Source of the DNA: Ursus arctos | Taxonomy: Eukaryota > Chordata > Mammalia > Carnivora > Ursidae | DNA length: 64,000 bases | Direction: 5' to 3' | NCBI RefSeq assembly: GCF_023065955.2 | Contig: NW_026623008.1 | Location: 15,964,501-16,028,500 of the forward strand | In this document: piece after piece, positions 1 to 10,560 of the stretch | Numbering within the stretch: the stretch's first letter is position 1 | Layout: each line of letters begins with the position of its first letter | Notes under the pieces: model-generated | Told to the model about the DNA's origin: nothing | Database searches by the model: none | What the model saw: the letters and a program-made list of their open reading frames with translations, nothing else | Program-made: the position numbers and the translations under genes

Positions 1-354
1 TTACGAAAAGAAAAATAAAAGGAATGTCTTGGGTCCCCGCGTCCCCTCCACCCACTCAGCTGCTCTCTGGCTTTGCTCTGGCCGCGTCACCTCGCTGAGC
101 CTCCTCTCCCGGCAAAATGGGAGGATATGGGATGTGGTGAGGCCAGAAAGAGCTGGTGCCCGGAGCCGCACCGGGAGCGCTCAGTCCCTCGTGCGCTGCC
201 CTTATCCCGACACACACACACTCGGGAACTCAGAGAAGGCACTAGCCCCCACACACCTGCACTCCTGCACACCTGCTCCGGGGACACGCGGGCCCCGCAG
301 GACGGCCAGGCTTCCTGGCCCCACACACTCGCCAGTACACCAACGCCCTCAAGC
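1..354. other. GC- and CpG-rich sequence, no gene seen
   Basis: Unique-looking sequence with frequent CpG and several short CA-rich words. A weak MIR-like core on the + strand may lie at about 66-140 (words resembling cacctcgctgagcctc followed by caaaatggg). Open frames cross this part in several frames and both strands, but they encode proline/arginine-rich or CA-derived peptides with no recognisable domain. It could be the flank of a CpG island that continues left of the window, which cannot be judged from here. Confidence 0.4.
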
Positions 355-405
355 CGTGCGTGCGCGCGCACACGCACACACACACACGCGCGCGCGCGCG
401 CGTGC
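355..405. repeat. Alternating purine-pyrimidine CA/CG tract with (CG)8
   Basis: Pyrimidines and purines alternate without a break for about 51 bases. The tract runs from TG/CG steps through (CA)n to eight CG dinucleotides at 387-402. Alternating CG/CA DNA is the classic Z-DNA-prone sequence. Survival of a pure CG run suggests recent expansion or low methylation, but that part is inference. Confidence 0.9.
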
Positions 406-434
406 TGTAACCTGCGTGGGGTGAGAGGAGAGAG

Positions 435-457
435 CCCCCCCCCCCCCCCCCCCCCCC
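435..457. repeat. Poly(C) tract, 23 bases
   Basis: An uninterrupted run of 23 C lies 30 bases after the CG/CA tract. Homopolymer C runs of this length are rare in mammals, are length-unstable, and are a common site of assembly or sequencing error. Confidence 0.95.
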
Positions 458-2100
458 GCTGTCCAAGATAAACACAGGAAGTGAGGATCGCACAGTGTCA
501 GGGGAGGTTGGGAGCCATCCATAAAATCCAGGCATGGGTGGCGGGTGGGTAGGAGGAGGAAGAGGGGCCCGGGGAAGGGAGGGTGGGTGTGGGAGTCCGG
601 GCAAGGGCCTGAGTTTGACATCTGCTGTCTTGGGTTCAAATGTGAAAAGTTGAAACAGTGACTAAGCTTGTCTCAGCTCTGTCTGTCTGTCTGGGACAGC
701 ACCTCCCACCTCCACCCTACTGCTCGCTCCCCAGCCCAGGGCTCAGTAAACCATGTGTCTGGGCCAGTGGGAGGCCAGAGGGCCCCCAGCCGGGCCCGCC
801 CCCCTCCCCTTTCCCCAACACTTAGGAAAAGCCAGAACCTAAGCTCAGCAGAAGTCTGGGCAATGAGTGAGTGCATGGAAAGAAACCGTCATCCAGATGC
901 CGGGGTGCTCCGTAGGCCGGCACAGGCTTCATGGCCCAGTGTGTATCTCTGAGACCTCATCCCCGGGCAGCTGCCAGAGCCCACCCGCCCCCGCCTTCTC
1001 CTCTGGTCCCAGGGGACAGGTGGGATGGGGTCTCTGGCCCGGCCGGAGGGGAGGTGGGCAGGGGGCACAGCGGCCACCGAGGGGCTGCCCCAGGAACGGT
1101 TTTGGATGAATGAGTAGTCACTGAGTGCCAGGTCCTTTACACCAGCCTTAAATATTTTTCTGGAACAAAGCAAGGACAGAGGGAGAGAGAAGGGGGCGTT
1201 TTCTCGTTTACTCTCCACCACCCAACCATCCTGGGTTTGCCGCGAGGTCACCAGCCCCGTCACCAGCTGAGCCACAGCTCCTGCTCTTCCTCGGGGACCC
1301 CCTGCCTCCTGCCCCCCGACTGTCCCACAGGTGAAGAGGGTGCCAGGGTGGTGCTCCCACCTGCAGGGGCAGACGGCCACATGGACACCGTTTCTTAAAA
1401 TGTCCTGTTACGACATTCCTGATTCAACCCTCTGGGCAAGTGGGGTTGAATATGTCCCTTCTCAACATAATCGTTGGCTCACGTCTTGCTGTCGGAAGCG
1501 TCTGACCCCACAGCTGGAGCCCTCAGGCAGCCCAGGAGCCTGGGCCCAACCCCCCGCCCCGCTGCCCTGCCCATCTGGGGGAGCTGTGGACGCTCCCGGC
1601 CCCCCATCCCCCCCCACACCTGGATTGCTTCAGCTCCCCAAACCTCGCCTGTGCGTCGCGCTTCCCCACCATCCAACACTCCTCCTGAAATCCAGGAGAT
1701 AGAAAGATTGGGTCCATCCTGCCAGGGGGGACACTGAGGCCCACACAAATGATGAGAAATAGAGCCCACCCCAGACCCAGGTCTGCTGCTTCCAAATGCA
1801 ATTCTCTCCTTCCAGCGCCGGCTCCTTCCTCTGCCTCGGCTGCTGGTCGCTGGTGGTGACAGCACCGCGGCTGGACAGAGGGGCTCTAGGCTCTGGGGCT
1901 CCTGTTGGCCTCCGCCTGCCTCATCACCTCCACGCCACTGCTGGCTCGGCCTCCGCCCCCAGACTCACACCTGCCGGTGGCCCGTAGGGACCAGCATGGC
2001 CTGGCCCCGCCTGGCTCCTCACGCCCCTCTCTTTCTCTTTACCCTCTTATTCATCACCTTCATACCCTTGGCTCCCTGTTCTTTCTCACCCCAGGGATCT
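458..2100. other. Gene-free GC-rich stretch with weak MIR relics
   Basis: No gene is recognisable. Possible old repeats are a + strand MIR-like piece at about 600-700 (gggttcaaat word), a - strand MIR terminal piece at about 1108-1150 (cactgagtgccaggtcc), and a - strand MIR core at about 1700-1785 (gggacactgaggccca). All are short and diverged. The remainder looks unique. Several overlapping open frames occur on both strands, as expected of GC-rich DNA with few stop codons. Confidence 0.4.
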
Positions 2101-2140
2101 TGCTGTTATTTTTATTTTTTTCTTTTTAAACATTTACTCA

Positions 2141-2400
2141 CTGGATCGATGGACGGGTGGGTGGTTGGAGGGATTAACAGAGGGCTAGGTGGGTGGCTGG
2201 ATGACTAGGTGTTAGTTGAGTGGATGGATGACCAGACAGGTACTTGAGTGAGGGGGCGGTTGACTAGGTGATGGGTGGGGGTGGGCAGGAGTTGGGCAGG
2301 TGGAGGATGGAAAGGGGGGTGGAGAATGGATCCGACGGGTAGGCAGGGGAATGGGTGGGTGGATGGACAGACAGGACGGATGGCTGAGACAGAGGGATAG
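2141..2400. repeat. Degenerate (TGGA)n/(GGTG)n array
   Basis: Tetranucleotide words TGGA, GGTG and GGGT recur for about 260 bases, with many point changes and indels and short surviving runs such as gtggatggatgac. It looks like an old, decayed version of the clean TGGA array near the right end of the window. An open frame runs through it on the opposite strand only because the repeat lacks stops. Confidence 0.75.
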
Positions 2401-4270
2401 TGCTTCAGCGCCGCAGAGGTCCAGCCCTCTCTGCGCCACCGAAGTGACCTGGATGGCGAGTTTTCGCCCCCAACGCTCGCTACCTTGCCTCCCCACAGGC
2501 ATGAGGGAGCACCCGGGAGACGGCAGCAAACATCCCTTCGGCCCCAGTCATGATTCTCCTCAGAGGTGTGCTGATAGCTCCCTGTAGGGAGGCGGCAGGA
2601 CCCCCCGACCAGGCTCTGGGGTGGGGGTCAGCCCCTGTCCTCCGTGCAGATGCCTGAAAGCCTTGAGCCCGTCACCTGTTACAGCGGCTCCCGCTTCGGG
2701 GCAGGGGGACGTTGTCTCTTCCATTGCCCTAAAACTACAACCCAAACTGAGAGCGGATCTCGAATAGGGTGCGATCTGAATTTAATGAACTACAATGACG
2801 TGATGACTCGATCTTAAACTTTAAAAGCTGGAACGACTGTCTTGGAGTGCTCCAAAGAAGAGTAAATACATTTTAAAAAGACGTCCGCCCACCAAAACAT
2901 GGCACAGTGACGAGGAAGCTTTTCATTCCCCCCAAATCCAGCCAGAGTATCTTCAGACAATCATCAATATATAAAGAATAACATGGAGCAAACAGAATAA
3001 GATACATCGAAGAGGGGTAGGAATGTGAGCTAACAGATCACTGGGTCGACAGGACTCCAGGGGAATGTACCCCAGCCCAGCGCCCTCTCCCTCCCAGACC
3101 CTTACCCTGACCCAGGGAGATGGGAGCCCCGGGCAGGTTCTGAGTGGGGGCTGCCTCTGTGAGCCCCTGTGCTTACCAGTCCACAAAGAGGCCATTGAAG
3201 TGTCCCCATCTCTCTCCTGGGCCAAGCCCTTTGCACAAGTGCCCCACTTTGTGTTCACACAAACACTGGGAGATGAGCATCAGAGCAAACCCACTCTCCG
3301 GATGCAGAAACTGAGGCTCAAAGCCAGGAAGTGGAAGATCCAGGATGCAAATCTGCCTCACAGGATCTCTAGCTTATGTGCACGAGAAGTAGAGGAAGTG
3401 ACCGCACTTTGGGGCAGCCCAGGCCCCGCAGCCAGTGAGCGCCGAGCTGGGCTTCAGCTGTAAGAACACCAGTGCAAGTGTCAAGTGAAGGGGACAGACA
3501 GTAGAGGTTTGGGTCTTCAAGGGGGGATCGATGCCTGTGGGAGTGGGGGTGACTCTAGGGGGAGATAAAGGAGACAGCTCAGGGAGGGCTTCCTGGAGGA
3601 GAGGGCCTTAGCGAGCACAGAGGATCTGGCAGGACCACTGTTGTCCTGAATTTCCATGGAGGTGGAGAGAAAGGAAGGGCCCCTCTTCTCTCTCTCCTTG
3701 CGCTTTCTCGTGCATCTGGGTCATGAGAGTAGACCCTGGCCCCCCAACTTTGGGAACAACTTCCACCCCCTAGCAGGGCAAGGGGGCAGAAGCAGCCAGC
3801 AGCCTCTTATCAAGCCCTGACAGGAGTTGTCACCAGTACAGAGCCAGCAGGGTGGGGTGGGGGTGGGGTGTCTGGCCCCAGCCCCACTGTTTACCTGTCT
3901 GGGCTGGTGCTGGAACCATCCATCTGGGTAGGATCACACAGCCTCCCTCCTTTCTCCTCCCCCTCAGCTCCCCCATCACACATCAGATCTTCACACCACT
4001 CCAGGCCCCTTACATGCCTGCCTCCCCGGCTCGCTGCTCCTCCCTGGCCAGCCCCTGCCCCGCTCTCCCTCTGGCCCTGTCCTCCCCGGGGGATGTGCTC
4101 CCTCCCGTTCTCACCTGCCCATCACATTCCACATCATTGCAATATTTACCAAGTGCCCGTCAACAGCAGCAACAGCAAGAGTAGTTGTCGCAGTCCTACT
4201 GTGTGTTGGGCCCGTGCTAAGGAAACATGGTGTATCCGTTACTCACTGCTTCCTCACCTACGCGGTGTCT
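2401..4270. other. Mostly unique sequence, no gene seen
   Basis: A CpG-containing patch sits at about 2405-2490. AT-richer sequence at 2760-3010 is unassigned. A reversed L2-like fragment may lie at about 3560-3630 (word agggagggcttcctggagga). Sequence from 4140 to 4210 resembles a weak MIR/L2 relic. No open frame here has a recognisable protein. Confidence 0.35.
3240..3400 (-). repeat. MIR SINE fragment
   Basis: The core word ggatgcagaaactgaggctc corresponds to the reversed MIR core (complement of cctcagtttcctcatctg), with an upstream part resembling the reversed MIR 3' region. Diverged. Confidence 0.6.
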
Positions 4271-4271
4271 G

Positions 4272-4273
<2 letters not shown>

Positions 4274-4316
<43 letters not shown>
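4274..4316. repeat. (GA)n microsatellite
   Basis: About 21 uninterrupted GA units, grading into GGGAGGGAGAGG on the right. All purine on the + strand, so it may form H-DNA and is likely polymorphic. Confidence 0.95.
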
Positions 4317-4322
<6 letters not shown>

Positions 4323-4719
4323 AGAGGGAGAGAGGCCAGCACATTTCTGACTGATCGGGGAGGTGAGGGGGTTGATATAAGCTGTAGTCATCACAGCTGG
4401 GACTGCGAGCCACTGGTTGTGCCCAAGGACCTGGGGAGGGATGGGGAAAGCTAGGGGAAGGGGCCCGCCTCTGAAGGTCCCGCAGGACAGGCAGGTGTTT
4501 CCAGGGAGACCAGGGAGAAAGTGTTCCAGGCCCACACAGGCCCCTGGGGGAATGTGGGGTCAGGATGTCTGTGTGTGGGAAGGGACCAGAAGCTTGCCTA
4601 AGGCCTTTCTCAAGCACCCCCCTTCCGGGAGCCCCCTGGTCACTGGGCCCTTGATCCCTTCCGGTCTCCTGTAGCATTTGCAGATAATGCTTCTAAAACA
4701 CTTAACAAAATCCACTTTC

Positions 4720-4900
4720 TGGTATAACTGTCTGAGCTCGTGCAGCCTCTGCTCAAGGATCGCAGGCCTCTTGAAAACAGGGGCCACGCCTTGTAGCCCC
4801 CCCTATTTACTCTTCCCCACTGGACCACCCCTGGTCCCCAGGTCCAGTAGAATTGTGAATGCGTAATAGACGTTGAATAAAGACCCATTATTTGGTGGCT
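4720..4900 (+). repeat. LINE-2 3' end fragment
   Basis: Shows the L2 3' signature order in diverged form: a word like ttgaaaacaggggccacgcc, then a CCCCA stretch, then tagacgttgaataaag, which resembles the L2 end tag...gtgctcaataaatg. Ancient mammalian LINE remnant. Confidence 0.55.
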
Positions 4901-6284
4901 TCGGATGTTGGTGGTGGGCGGATGGTGTCCTTGTGGGTGTGAGGATCCCGTGAGGTCGGGTATGGAGAACGCTCGGAACCTAAGCAGGGGCTTAGGAAGG
5001 GCTGGTTCAGGCCAGCACGCTCCCTCCCCATCACATCTCTGTGAGTTTTCAGGGCCCAGCCAGCCCCCCCGAGCTCCTGAGAGATAGAGGGGGGAGGGGA
5101 AGGGGAGCTCCAATCCTGCTGCTTTCCCACTGTGATGTGGGAACGAGGGTCCCGTCCAGTTTGGGCGGCCTTGGGGTCTCATGTCTTCTGTCTCCATTGC
5201 CGCTGCTAAGGCTTGGCAACAAGCCTGGGTCTGACCCTCGCTCCCTGTGATCTCCAGCGTCCCTTGTCATCTGCGGTCAGAGCCCCTGCAAGTGCGTGTC
5301 TCGTGAACTTGCTCTGCGGGATAGACGAGATGCTGTCCATTGGTCTGTGCACGGAGCCCGTGGTACGCTCTCGGGGAATGTCGCTCATCACAACCCTCTT
5401 TTATTATCCTAAAAATATTTCCTCCTCCAGGAAACCCCGTCTGATGGAGCCAAAGGGAGGGAAGTCGTTTCCCCTTTCCACCTCTACTCAGCGGCCTCCA
5501 GTTCCTGGTCCCTGATCCCTCCGCTCAGGACAGAATCGCCAAACCGCCCTGGTGTCCAGAGAGCTCTGGCATCTATGGCTGAATTCCTGGAGTTGGAAGG
5601 TCATTTCTGGGTCTCAGTGGGCTCCGTTCAGTCGGGGGATCCCTGAGGATGGGGACCATGTTGGGGAAATTCATCCTCAGGGCTGCAGGGAGGCCCCTTG
5701 GGATGCGGGGTGCATTGGTGGTGAGCTGCCCCATGGCTGGAGTCCTCGGCTCTGGGGCTTGCCGGCCCCGTGCCCGCACCCAGTCACCCGTGTACGCAGA
5801 GGCCTCGCCGTGCCCACCGGCCATGCCACCCGCTGCTCGAGGCCCAAGGCAATTCTATCTGCAGCGCCGTCTATGTGAACTCTGCCCTGTGACCCTGGTG
5901 GAAGTGTGGGGGGGGGTGCTCTCCAGGGGCCTCCCCTCAGTGGCCACAGTGGGTTAGGGGTCCTGGCCGACACCTCAGGTGGATGGGGCTGGGGCAGGAG
6001 CAAGGAGCCCCTGGAGGCCTGGCCAGACGCACTGGGGAGGGCGGGGACTGGTCTCCAGAAGCCGGTGAAGGAGGCTGCTTTTGCTGCGGCCTCTGCCTGG
6101 AGGCCTGGTCAGGGCGCTTAGGAGCAAGGAGACAGAGGACCCCTGGAAAGCAGTGCCAGGTGGGCTCTGGGCCCATCACAGGCCTGGCTGGCTGACCATG
6201 GAGGGAACAACGCCGGGGTGGGGGGGCCTCATAATTCAGGTAGGAAAAGAGAGGTGGCCAAGCAGAGAGACCTTTCCTGACCTC
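4901..6284. other. Gene-free GC-rich stretch
   Basis: I see no repeat family and no coding exon that I can support. Several open frames of 60-108 codons overlap on both strands without recognisable motifs. A purine-rich patch lies near 5085-5105. Sequence around 5215-5420 is unique-looking, with unusually many CpG steps for the neighbourhood. Confidence 0.35.
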
Positions 6285-6460
6285 CCTGGCCATAAACGCC
6301 CTCTCCCGCCCCCATTTGTGCTCCATCCTGTCTTCACAGGCCCTCCCACACCCCCAACCAGAGTGTAAGCTCCTGGAGGACAGACACTTTGTCCAGGTCG
6401 TCATCGTGTCCCCGGGGTCAAGGACAGCGCCTGGCACACAGTGCAAGTAACACGCACAGG
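6285..6460 (+). repeat. LINE-2 3' end fragment
   Basis: Diagnostic L2 words in order: gagtgtaagctcctggaggacag, then gtcaaggacagcgcctggcacacagt. This matches the consensus order (gtaagctccttgagggcagg ... agcacagtgcctggcacatag). Confidence 0.75.
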
Positions 6461-6479
6461 ATTCATGGCTGCGCTGCCG

Positions 6480-6640
6480 CGTCACCTGTATTAATCTCCG
6501 CAGCCCCCTTCACGTTCACAGGAGGCGCGATCCCATTTTGGAGATGGGGAAATCGAGGCTCCGGGAAGCGAGGGGAAGGGGAGAATGTACACACCCATTA
6601 ACCCGTGCAGCTCCGGACGCGGACCTAGCGAGGTGTGCCC
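6480..6640 (-). repeat. MIR SINE fragment
   Basis: Reversed MIR core: tcccattttggagatgggg, then aaatcgaggctccggg, preceded by ttaatctccgcagcccc-type sequence from the MIR 3' half. Confidence 0.7.
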
Positions 6641-6984
6641 ACACAGGTCAGCCAGTTCAATATAAGGAAAGAGACAGACTGGCACTTGGTTTCCTTGGCT
6701 CCTGCCGCCCCTGCCTTCCCCCAGCAGATTTGTTCTGGCTTTTGTGGGGGGCTGTGTGGGTGAGGGCCAGGGAGAGAATGGGGGAGGGCTGCCGGAGGAT
6801 TTTAATCCCCAAGTGAAGTCTATTTGTGGGCCAACCCCTTACGTTCCGGGCTTGGCCTCCTGCCTCACCTCGTACAAGGACTGGCGTTAAACTGACACCA
6901 GAGACGGATGGTGGGGCCGAGGCGCAGGGAGGGGCAGGACGCCCGGGCTGCCTGAGGCTCGCGGATGGACACTGCGTACCTTCA

Positions 6985-7200
6985 TCAGGCCTTTGCATGT
7001 ATTGGGCGCCAACTGTGTGTGCCAGGACCTTCTCTCCGCACTTTCTGTGCATCTTCTCGTTTATCCTCACAGCTGTCCCGGGGGCCATTCGCTATCACCT
7101 GCCCAGCGCATGGATGCGGAAACTGAGCCCGGGACAGGTCGAGCCACCTGCCCGAAGTCGCACGGCTGGAAAGTGGTGATGCCGGCGCGGGGTTCCAGAT
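6985..7200 (-). repeat. MIR SINE, nearly full length
   Basis: Reads as reversed MIR from its 3' end: tgtattgggcgccaactgtgtgtgc, tcgtttatcctcacagctg, tggatgcggaaactgagcc, then ccgaagtcgcacggctgg. The element core is clear. Confidence 0.8.
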
Positions 7201-7665
7201 GCATTTGTGGTCCACGTGCCCGGCTTGCAGCGAGCGCGCTGCAACTCATCTTTCCACTCCAGCCTCGTTTCTAGAAACACGGGCTCAGTGACCTCCCACC
7301 TCGGTCTCAAGCCCTTTCTGCACATCCTGGGTGGGGCCGGAAGTCCTGAGGGACATGCACCTTCTCCCAGGTGGAGGGACTGGGGCTACATGGTAGGAGC
7401 TGTTAATTGGCGCTCTTATCTCCGGTGAAAGCAGACTCGGGATCAGGTGCCTGGGTGGAGGGCTTCCCTAGGAAACAGGCAGAAAGGGGGTAACTCCGTC
7501 AACCTTATTGCTGCCAGTACAGTGTCAGTCTTGGGTTATATCTCAAGTCTTGCCTGGATACCTTCTGTGTCAGGCCCAGTTTAGAATCGTGGGTACTTTC
7601 CCTTCTATCCAGGGTGACGTGACTGGAGTATCACTGGCTTGACGTGGCACTCTACGTTTATACAT
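7201..7665. other. Unassigned sequence
   Basis: No gene and no family that I can name. Sequence at 7500-7640 has lower GC than its flanks. A short word ggtggagggactggggctac at 7370-7390 is non-repetitive. Confidence 0.3.
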
Positions 7666-7669
7666 GCTT

Positions 7670-7770
7670 TTCCCTCGCCTGTCCTGTGTGCACATTACAT
7701 CCCATTTCACAGATGAGGAGACTGAGGCCCAGAGAGAAGTGGCTGGCCTGGGACAGTGCCAAAGCCCTGG
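7670..7770 (-). repeat. MIR SINE fragment
   Basis: Clear reversed core: cccatttcacagatgaggag followed by actgaggcccagagagaag, a short MIR piece. Confidence 0.75.
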
Positions 7771-8149
7771 GCTGGGAGCCAGGTCTGGGCCTTGGGCCTG
7801 GGGGAAGTCCCCAGGGACCACTCCCCACCCCCATCATCCTCCTTCCCATCAGAGAGGCCCAAACCCTGGGCCAGGCTGGGAATGTTCTGGGGGGAGGCCC
7901 TCCGGAGTCAAGGCCGTGTGTAAGTGTTTTATTGTTTGCCCGAAGAGGTGTGAATGAAGTAATGGGCCTTCTCCGGCACTCTATCCGTCTAGGGTTGACA
8001 GCCGTGCTCCAAGCTCTGGGCTGCTCTGCATAAACGCTGTCACCCTGCCATCCCCGAGCAGGCAGCTTCCTCGGGGAAACTGTAATCAAGGCCTCCCGCA
8101 CCCGCAGCTGGCCCTGTCCGCAGCTCGTAAATCACGGCTGCCTTCCCGG

Positions 8150-8520
8150 AAAGCAGGGGGAGAGACAGGCAGGGCGACAGGGAGACAGACGAGGCCGGGC
8201 AAGGAAGAGACGGGGACAGGCCGGCAGGGAGAGACGGAGGCAGCGAGGGCAGGCACAGCCCAGGGACAGACAGACAGACCCTGGAGAAAGCCAGAAAGAG
8301 GGAAAGAAAAGGAGAGAGAGGCCAAGGGAGGGGCCTACAGAGATGCGGGGAGGGGGGCAGGAAGATAGAGACTCGGGACGGGGGGCACAGAAGGAGGGTA
8401 GGCAGACACAGAATGGAAGGAAGCAAGGACCTGGGGAGAGACAAGAGCAAAACCGATGAGAGAAAGCTGGGGGAGCAGTGGAGAGACAAAGCACGAGGGC
8501 AGGGGAGGCGGAGAGGGGCA
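8150..8520. repeat. Purine-rich GA/GGACA low-complexity block
   Basis: About 370 bases, strongly biased to purines on the + strand, built from degenerate words such as gggagacaga, ggcagggaga and gagagacaaag. The opposite strand is therefore rich in Ser/Leu/Pro codons and poor in stops, giving a 284-codon open frame at 8040-8894 that I do not regard as a gene. Confidence 0.75.
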
Positions 8521-8752
8521 CACAGGGCGGGGGGCCTCAGCCGGGACCCAGGACCAGGCACTAGACAGCTGGTCCAGACCACTGACTGGCAGGGCTGCCT
8601 CCCCAGCCTCACAGGGTCCCCAACTTCCCCTGGCCACTCAGGCCCTTCTCCCTCCACACTGGCCTGGTGAATCCACAGGCAGCCAGATGGAAGGCAGAGG
8701 CGGGTGGAAGAGGAAGGGAGGAAGCGGGCTACAGCCTCCCAGCCCCCACATC

Positions 8753-9039
8753 CATGACCTGTGTCAGACCCACTCTCACCCTCGGATGTCACAGGGATCC
8801 TAGAAGGGCAGACGAGCGAGTCACCCAGCAGCCACCAGGCCACCAGCGTGCTCCCGGGGCTCACACGTACAGGCCACAGCACACCCATGCCCACCCATGA
8901 CCTGTGTCAGACCCACTCTCACCCTCGGATGTCACAGGGATCCTAGAAGGGCAGACGAGCGAGTCACCCAGCAGCCACCAGGCCACCTGTCGTGCTCCCG
9001 GGGCTCACACGTACAGGCCACAGAGCACCCATGCCCACC
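8753..9039. repeat. Tandem duplication, 143/144-bp unit, two copies
   Basis: Unit 1 starts at 8753 and unit 2 at 8896, both beginning catgacctgtgtcagaccc. The copies differ only by a few bases (ccaccagcgtg versus ccacctgtcgtg, and one short word near the end), giving about 97 % identity. A third partial copy is not visible. The unit itself is unique-looking and non-coding, and the 143-base step would break any reading frame. Confidence 0.95.
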
Positions 9040-9212
9040 CACAAGGGGGTTCACATGGTGGGAGAGGGAGGCATGGGCACTCAGAGCCCAGCTGGCCAGG
9101 CGACCTTAGCCCTGGTGCCGCAGGAAAGGCCTTCCAGAACTAGCAGAGAATGTCTCAGGCAGTATTCAGCCCGGCAAGGGATCCTTTTTCCAGCTCAAGT
9201 CATGAAAGTTGA

Positions 9213-9232
9213 TTTAAAAAAAAAAAAAAAAA
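9213..9232. repeat. Poly(A) run
   Basis: About 18 consecutive A after ttgattt. It stands just before a reversed L2 and may be the tail of an older unrecognised retroposed segment on its left. I cannot identify that segment. Confidence 0.7.
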
Positions 9233-9239
9233 GCAACAA

Positions 9240-10560
9240 CGGGTTGCTCGCCCACCAGGTCCTATCCCAGGCATTAGAGATCTAGCAGAAAACAAAATTA
9301 GGTTTCTATGTTCCGGACTTGATGTCTGATCAGGGAGACAATGAAGAATGAGCAAGTAGGCAAAGCGCATCACATGATGATGAATGCTACAGAGGAGTCT
9401 AAATGAGTGGAAAGAATGGGGGTTTTACTGTCTTCTGACAGGTGGTCAGTGAAAGCCTCACTGAGAAAGGGACCTTCGAGCAGACTCTCGAAGAAAGAGG
9501 AGAGGTAGAGCATTCCAAGTGGAAGGAATGGCATGTGCAAAGGCCCTGAGGCAGAGAGCGTCTAACCTGTTGGAAAGACAGGAAGAAGGCCACTGTGGCT
9601 GGAGCAGAGTGGGCAAGCGAAAGAGTGCTGGGAGGTGAGGTCAGAGAAATGGGGGACCAGGTCATAGAGACCTTGACAGCCCCTGTAAGGACTTGACTCT
9701 TAATATGAATGATGTGGGAAGTCATTGAAGAGTTTAGAACTAAGGACAACCTGATCTGCCATGTTTGCCAAGGATCCTCAGCAGCTGTTTTGAACACAGA
9801 CTCAGGTGGGGGCACCTGGGTGGCTCAGCCAGTTAAGCATCTGACTCTTGGTTTCGGCTCAGGTCATGAACTCATGGGTCGTGGGACAGAGCCCCGCGTC
9901 GGGCTTCACCCTCAGCGGGGAGTCTTCTTGAGGTTCTCTCTTTCCCTCTCCCTCTGCCCCTCCCCCAGCTCATGCTCTCTCTCTCACTCTCACTTTGTCA
10001 AATAAATAAATAAATAAAATCTTTAAAAGAAAAAAAAAAAAGGAAAAAGGAAAAGAAACAGACCCAGAGGGGCAAGGGCAGAAGCAGGGAGACCCACGCG
10101 GGGGTTATAGAATGCATCCGGGAGCCGCTATGCCTGGGATGCGGGGAGCAGTGGAGGTGGGGAGAAGCGGTCAGATTTAGGGTGTATTGTGGAGCGATGA
10201 CAGGGTTTGCCGCTAGAAGGAGAAGTCCAGGACAAATTCAAGGTTTGGGGCCGGGGCAACCGGAGGATGGAGTTGTCACGCTCTGGGAGGGTGAAGAAGA
10301 GCGGGGAGCCAGCAGGGGGTGGGCGGGGGCTCGGGGTGGGCTTTGGAGCCGGTGGGTGGAGAGGCCTCCTGCCCACCAGAGGGGAGGCCGGGAGCGGGCG
10401 GCCGAGAGCGGGTCTGTGAGGACACACACCTGGGAGCTGTCAGCACGTGGGTGGGATTGAAAGCCGAGGAGCTGGGGGAGGTCACCTGGGGAGTGAGTGA
10501 GGCGTCCCAAACTGAGTCTGGGGCCGCGGGCCACCCCCAGAGGTTTGAGAGAGAACAGAA
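9240..10560 (-). repeat. LINE-2 3' region, reversed, split by a SINE
   Basis: Reads as the reverse complement of the L2 3' region over more than 1 kb. Marks include gtcagtgaaagcctcactgag, gagcattccaagtggaagg, gcaaaggccctgaggcag and aaggccactgtggctggagc. After the inserted SINE it continues with gcagaagcagggagacc, aggatggagttgtcac and gagctgtcagcacgtgg. This is the longest L2 remnant in the window and has the same composition on both sides of the SINE. Confidence 0.8.
9808..10046 (+). repeat. Carnivore SINEC (older subtype)
   Basis: Starts ggggcacctgggtggctcag and has a tRNA-like promoter region, a CT-rich middle and a tail of AATAAATAAATAAATAAAATC followed by an A-rich stretch. It lies inside a reversed L2. 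Imperfect flanking words (acacagactcag on the left, aacagacccaga on the right) are a plausible decayed target-site duplication. Confidence 0.93.

Noticed and set aside
8040..8894. 284-codon open frame on the - strand
   Set aside because: Its peptide is low-complexity Ser/Pro/Leu/Cys, produced by the purine-rich block on the other strand. No domain, and the right end lies in a tandem duplication whose 143-base unit would not keep frame.
9399..9815. 138-codon open frame on the - strand
   Set aside because: It is the sense-direction reading of the L2 3' region ending at the SINE boundary, not an independent gene.
9808..9900. tRNA-like head of SINEs as possible tRNA genes
   Set aside because: The A/B-box-like part belongs to Can-SINEs with CT-rich bodies and AATAAA tails. 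No free-standing tRNA cloverleaf is evident.
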